From contig JBLHGU010000206.1 of assembly GCA_047615875.1 (NCBI GenBank), positions 1-9,321 of the forward strand: a DNA stretch of 9,321 nt, read 5' to 3'. This document shows positions 6,062 to 9,321 of the stretch, one piece after another. Positions within the stretch are counted from its first letter, which is position 1. Each line of letters starts with the position of its first letter. The DNA comes from JBLHGU01 sp047615875. GTDB taxonomy: Bacteria; Pseudomonadota; Gammaproteobacteria; Arenicellales; CAJQKF01. The notes beneath the pieces were generated by a model that saw nothing but the letters and a program-made list of their open reading frames with translations, made no database searches and was not told the origin of the DNA. The position numbers and the translations under genes are program-made.

Positions 6062-6832
6062 TCACAATATAGCTTCATCTGTCTTGATATTACTTTCTAC
6101 TAAACCGGAAAGTAATTGCGGGTGTTTCCTCAGTAAATCGAGTCTCAGCATTTCAATCGATTCTCCCTCTGGCGTCCTCGGACGTGGGATATTGACAACA
6201 TGCTCCAACACGACTCTGCCCGGACTACTGGAAACAAACAATACCCTATCTGCCAAAAACAGGGCTTCACGAAGATCGTGGGTAACAAATAACACCGTAG
6301 AGGAACGTCGTTCGCAAACTTCGATCAACAATCGTCGGAGGCGATTAGCGACCGGGGCATCGAGCGACAGAAAGGGCTCGTCCAGCAGCAGCAGAGACGG
6401 TTCTGTAATAATTGCGCGGGCAAGCGCTACACGGCGACGCATACCACCGGAAAGCTGATTCGGATAGACGTCGGCAAACTCTTCCAGCTCTATTTCACGT
6501 AATAGGTCGATGACCGTTGATCCATTGTCGTGCTCGAGCTGCACCAGTTCTATATTTTCCCGCACCGTAAGCCATGGCATTAGCCGAGAAGTCTGGAACA
6601 TGTAGCCCGGGGTCGGGCCCGCCAATGGAGTTTCTCCTTCAATGGTAACTGAGCCTTCAAAATCTTGATCCAGGCCACTGATTAAGTTCAACAATGTCGT
6701 TTTCCCACATCCTGACGGGCCAACGATACAGCAAAACTCGCCAGATTTTATTCCAAGCTGAATGTTATTTAGAACACTCACCGACGATTGCCGGTAAGTC
6801 TTGGAGGCAATTTCGACCTTAACCATAATCAC
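6062..6832 (-). CDS. NitT/TauT-type ABC importer ATPase
   Basis: This 256-aa ATPase belongs to the nitrate/sulfonate/taurine (SsuB/TauB-like) importer class. Walker A is GPSGCGKTT (38-46), Q-loop Gln80 in YMFQTSRLMPWLTVREN, signature LSGGMRRR (127-134), Walker B LLLLDEPF (147-154), D-loop LSLD, and switch His185 in FVTHDLREALFLADR. The MPW after the Q-loop and the DEPF..LD pattern are typical of this class. The GTG at 6832 overlaps the permease stop by four bases (GTGA). An ATG six bases further in (6826), with GGCGG upstream, is an equally good start and would give 254 aa. It forms a unit with the permease and the binding protein. The substrate cannot be read from the sequence. Confidence 0.88.
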   Translation of the reverse strand: MIMVKVEIASKTYRQSSVSVLNNIQLGIKSGEFCCIVGPSGCGKTTLLNLISGLDQDFEGSVTIEGETPLAGPTPGYMFQTSRLMPWLTVRENIELVQLEHDNGSTVIDLLREIELEEFADVYPNQLSGGMRRRVALARAIITEPSLLLLDEPFLSLDAPVANRLRRLLIEVCERRSSTVLFVTHDLREALFLADRVLFVSSSPGRVVLEHVVNIPRPRTPEGESIEMLRLDLLRKHPQLLSGLVESNIKTDEAIL

Positions 6833-7590
6833 TGCCGCCAGGCGGTTAGGCGGCGATCTATCGGCGAAATAATCAGATACTCTATTGCCATAACGATGGT
6901 AATGAATGCGAAGCTATAGGCGAGGATACTGGTGATATCAAAAAATTGAAAATATATCCCGAGCTTGAAACCCACACCGTTACTGCGCCCTAAAAGTTCT
7001 ACGACTAATACAATTTTCCATACCAGCGCTAAACCAGACCGTGCTGATAATAATAAATAGGGATATAGCTGCGGCAGATAAACTTGAAATAAGCGTTTAT
7101 GCCAATCCAGTCGGAAAGCCGTTGCTACCTGCAGGAGATCCTGATCCACTGCGCGCGCGCCTTCCCGCATATTAACGGCCACTACTGGAAACTTGTTGAT
7201 GGTTACCGCAAGAATTGCGGCAAATTCGCCCAGACCAAACCAAAGGTAGCACAGAATAATGACCACTAGCGCAGGCAGGTTGAGAGCAAAAACGAGTATA
7301 CCGTCGAGCGCACTATCCCATTTCTTATATCTTCCCATGACTATTCCAAGCGCAACGCCAACCGACATCGCCAGAAAAAAACTAATCACTACGCGAGCAA
7401 GCGTTACGCTAAGGTGGAAAAATAAATCGCCGTCCTGCGAATGAAGATAAAAGCTCGATAAGACCAGATAGGGCGTCGGTAGCATGTCAGTATCCGCATA
7501 TATTGCGGATAAATGCCATAGCGTGAGGAAAAAGACTAGCGAGAATACGCGAACCCAGAATGAGGAGCTACTTTGGATAGTGTAGGACAT
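6829..7590 (-). CDS. NitT/TauT-type ABC importer permease
   Basis: This 253-aa inner-membrane permease of the binding-protein-dependent transport family is encoded between its binding protein and ATPase. The N-terminal helix lies at about 12-31 and further helices at about 64-86, 95-118, 122-138, 176-200 and 222-242. The EAA loop, which docks on the ATPase, reads REGARAVDQDLLQVATAFRL through YLPQLYP (142-177). The start is ATG 7590, 12 nt after the binding-protein stop; no clear SD is seen, so translation is probably coupled. It ends within the ATPase start (GTGA). Length and helix pattern are normal for SsuC/TauC-like permeases. The two halves of the membrane domain should come from a homodimer, since no second permease is present. 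Confidence 0.88.
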   Translation of the reverse strand: MSYTIQSSSSFWVRVFSLVFFLTLWHLSAIYADTDMLPTPYLVLSSFYLHSQDGDLFFHLSVTLARVVISFFLAMSVGVALGIVMGRYKKWDSALDGILVFALNLPALVVIILCYLWFGLGEFAAILAVTINKFPVVAVNMREGARAVDQDLLQVATAFRLDWHKRLFQVYLPQLYPYLLLSARSGLALVWKIVLVVELLGRSNGVGFKLGIYFQFFDITSILAYSFAFITIVMAIEYLIISPIDRRLTAWRQ

Positions 7591-7602
7591 GTTTTCGCGA
7601 AA

Positions 7603-8598
7603 CTAGTAGCGGAATCCTGACCAGAAAGTGCCAGCCGCGAGGCTAGTATTGTCACCTACCAAATCTCTCCCACCATATTCCACCAGAATTGAAAATAACT
7701 GCTCAGCGGCGACTATATCTTTATCACTAAAACTGCGCGGAATGCCAGCTCGGTATGCATCTCGAAGCGCCACAAATGTTGCTTCATTGCTGGCTTTAGT
7801 TAGTGAGCGTAAACGATCCCATTCACTATCCGATGACCCTAATAATTGTTTAGTAGCACGTGTAGAACGCAGAAAACCCTTTACGGTATCCGCATTGGAA
7901 GCGGCCCATTTTTCACTAAATACCCAGCCGATTAAAGGTGGTTGACCTTCAACGCCAAGCGCAGGGAGCAACTCATTGACACTGACCAGTTCAATCATCC
8001 CCGCAGCCTTTAACCGCGCGGCATAATGCCAGAAATTCAACGCCGCAGGAATTTCCCCTTTAAGCATGATTTTATTCAGTAAAGGTGGTGCGGCAAAAGT
8101 TGGGTCGACTACCTCCTGAAGGTCAACCCCAATTTTCTTTTTTGCAAACGCGCGTAACATCAACCAGCTTTTATCAACCGGCCCTCCCGCAATGCCGATT
8201 TTGCGACCGCGCAAATCTTCGAGGGATTTGATTCCCGCATCCGGTCGAACCATCAGACCGCCGACAGCGACTGAATGGGGAACAAAGGTGAAATCAGCTC
8301 CCGAACTTCGTTGCCGTGATACCCAAATCCAGTCGGTAACTATGGCATCAACAGCCCCACCCTGCAAAGCTATTGCGCTGGCATGTTTCCCCGAAAATTG
8401 TGTGATGACCAGCTCCACCCCTTCCACCTTATCGAGGTTGTGATGTTGGGCGGTTTCAAGCTCCCAGTTAACAGTTCCATAGGCGAGAACACCAATTCTA
8501 ATTTTTGTCGTCTCCGCCATACCTGGAGAGCTACCCAGCATGATAGAAAAAATCACCACCATAACCACAGGTAGACAAATAGTATTTAAATTAACCAC
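7603..8598 (-). CDS. NitT/TauT-type ABC transporter periplasmic substrate-binding protein
   Basis: This is a 331-aa periplasmic binding protein that would deliver substrate to the permease next door. From the GTG at 8598 the product starts with a signal peptide (VNLNTICLPVVMVVIFSIML, cleavage expected after GMA at 28). Mature NMT1/SsuA-like landmarks follow: IRIGVLAYGTVNWELE, KHASAIALQGGAVDAIVTDW, a hinge region with DLRGRKIGIAGGPVDKSW, and ALNFWHYAARLKAAG. From memory, the TVNWELE and DWIWVSRQR segments resemble binding proteins encoded close to quinoprotein alcohol dehydrogenase clusters; if so the ligand may relate to that metabolism rather than to taurine. The frame is open up to 8703 (TTG), but that would put the signal peptide 35 residues inside. 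AAAGG lies 10 nt before the GTG. Confidence 0.85.
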   Translation of the reverse strand: MVNLNTICLPVVMVVIFSIMLGSSPGMAETTKIRIGVLAYGTVNWELETAQHHNLDKVEGVELVITQFSGKHASAIALQGGAVDAIVTDWIWVSRQRSSGADFTFVPHSVAVGGLMVRPDAGIKSLEDLRGRKIGIAGGPVDKSWLMLRAFAKKKIGVDLQEVVDPTFAAPPLLNKIMLKGEIPAALNFWHYAARLKAAGMIELVSVNELLPALGVEGQPPLIGWVFSEKWAASNADTVKGFLRSTRATKQLLGSSDSEWDRLRSLTKASNEATFVALRDAYRAGIPRSFSDKDIVAAEQLFSILVEYGGRDLVGDNTSLAAGTFWSGFRY

Positions 8599-8729
8599 AT
8601 AATATAAACCTTTATAAAGCCCAAAGCCTATCAGTTCGAAGTCATAGGTAAAAGGGCTTAAAATGCCTGATGAATAGAGAAAGGCCGCTTTCCCGCAGCG
8701 CAATGCGCTATATGAAATATATATGCTCT

Positions 8730-8760
8730 GTTATATATAACTATCTCGTGTTCTAATCAA
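8730..8760 (-). promoter_or_regulatory. Sigma70-like promoter of the NitT/TauT operon with a palindrome over the -10
   Basis: On the minus strand TTGATT (8760-8755) and TATATA (8737-8732) are separated by exactly 17 nt, about 135 bp before the GTG of the binding-protein gene. A perfect 12-bp palindrome GTTATATATAAC (8730-8741) covers the -10, where a bound repressor could block polymerase. The surrounding DNA is very AT-rich, which raises the chance of accidental matches. The predicted leader is about 125 nt long. Confidence 0.45.
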
Positions 8761-8810
8761 TAAAAGACGTTTGCACAAGAGAGCAAGATTCAAGTCTAAA
8801 TAATAATTAG

Positions 8811-9104
8811 CTAGTCCAAAACACACCATATAGTGAAGAAAAATGGCTTGAAAAAACCTTCAGTAACGAAGTTTGGCAGTGTCGACTCAACCAGCGCTAA
8901 AATGATAAGGCAAAATGTATTAACCGAACTCACTCAGGTGTTGGTTGTACCTTAGAGCGTCTCTATAGGTGTATTGGAACAACTCAATTTGTGACGAAAG
9001 CGCGTTATCTTGGGTTAAGTCCAAACCGAACTCGATTTGAACTGATGTGTGTCACCCATAATATGAAACGAGGTTTATCGATTCAGCAGGAGAGTTGCGT
9101 CTAG
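8811..9104 (+). pseudogene. IS5-like transposase, C-terminal remnant
   Basis: One frame holds the tail of a DDE transposase, interrupted by a TAA at 8898-8900. Before the stop it reads TPYSEEKWLEKTFSNEVWQC, matching the usual (A)DSAY.SEE block, but the catalytic Asp position is Asn or missing. After the stop it reads AKCINRTHSG, then LERLYRCIGTTQFVTKARYL and NRTRFELMCVTHNMKRGLS, ending QQESCV before TAG (9102-9104). This is the C-terminal block of IS5/IS4-type transposases, with the E of the DDE triad probably in LERL. The N-terminal half is absent and a TAG precedes the fragment, so it is an old scar and not an active element. I could not find terminal inverted repeats. It lies directly upstream of the NitT/TauT operon promoter, pointing away from it. 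Confidence 0.65.
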
Positions 9105-9269
9105 AGATCAGGAAATGATACGAATTAGGGTGGTTTTTCGTTGAAATAGCCGGGCAGGATGAGGTTTCTGGGATATTATTTCAAAAACAGTCATTTGGTG
9201 GCTTTATCGCGCAAAGGTCTCAAAAAACCGTTATGTCATGCGTATTTACACATCAAAGTAGGAGCATAC
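9105..9269. other. Intergenic leader between IS remnant and the edge gene
   Basis: This AT-rich, non-coding stretch leads into the partial gene at 9270. No good sigma70 or sigma54 promoter could be assigned by eye. It may include the lost right end of the insertion sequence. Confidence 0.35.
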
Positions 9270-9321
9270 ATGTTAAATAATAAGAATCGACTACTCGTAA
9301 TAGTCGCGTTTTATGTTATCG
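9261..9321 (+). CDS. Start of an unidentified gene with hydrophobic N-terminus (cut by window edge)
   Basis: An ATG at 9270 is preceded by a strong Shine-Dalgarno (AGGAG at 9260-9264, five nt before the ATG) and opens a frame that runs to the window edge. The 17 residues read MLNNKNRLLVIVAFYVI: a short basic start followed by a hydrophobic core, as in a signal peptide or membrane anchor. Nothing more can be said of its identity. Given the neighbours, an exported quinoprotein or cytochrome would be a reasonable guess, but no sequence here proves it. The feature is given from the SD region to the edge. Confidence 0.55.

Noticed and set aside
5958..6458. Plus-strand 166-codon frame
   Set aside because: Antisense shadow of the NitT/TauT ATPase; Ser/Arg-rich, low-complexity translation, no SD.
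8599..8703. Upstream start (TTG 8703) for the substrate-binding protein
   Set aside because: It would place the signal peptide 35 residues inside the protein, and the added segment resembles a leader, not a protein N-terminus.
9196..9213. Sigma54-like GG-N10-GC promoter before the edge gene
   Set aside because: Only the GG/GC spacing fits; the surrounding consensus bases are poor.

Overview
The window reads as a moderate-GC gammaproteobacterial chromosome segment. I infer this from the SelO C-terminus, the DUF3750 protein, the style of the ABC transporters and the SD-led starts; no marker gene fixes the species. Gene density is low for a bacterium. Several gaps hold decayed coding sequence rather than compact regulatory DNA, so it looks like an accessory region that is being remodelled.

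Left part (1-2281): the C-terminal end of selO (protein AMPylase), a short orphan reading frame with a CxxC motif, and a secreted protein of the type annotated as 'aggregation factor core' (MAFp3-like). A stretch of about 630 bp with no convincing gene follows, then a small four-helix membrane protein. Middle (2335-3865): a DUF3750 protein convergent with the membrane protein, then divergently a 132-aa stand-alone PAS protein that resembles LOV domains but lacks the photoactive cysteine.

Right part, all on the minus strand (about 3980-8760), holds two ABC transport cassettes. The downstream one is an ABC-2 ATPase/permease pair (pedB/pedC type, the same family as lutE/lutF) known from PQQ-dependent alcohol dehydrogenase and lanthanide-uptake clusters. 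The upstream one is a NitT/TauT-type importer: substrate-binding protein, permease and ATPase, led by a sigma70-like promoter with a 12-bp palindrome over the -10. Within each cassette the permease/ATPase genes overlap by 4 nt, so each is probably translated as a coupled unit.

The most interesting observation is what flanks the pedBC pair. In frameshifted, stop-containing form I can read what looks like a piece of the PQQ-associated beta-propeller protein just upstream. Just downstream there is a signal peptide followed by a broken reading frame that may be a c-type cytochrome. Those are the partners normally found there (lutB/pedA2-like and lutG-like). The window therefore may show a quinoprotein/lanthanide-type cluster in decay, with the exporter core still intact.

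The right edge carries the remains of an IS5-like transposase and the first 17 codons of a new plus-strand gene with a strong SD and a hydrophobic N-terminus.
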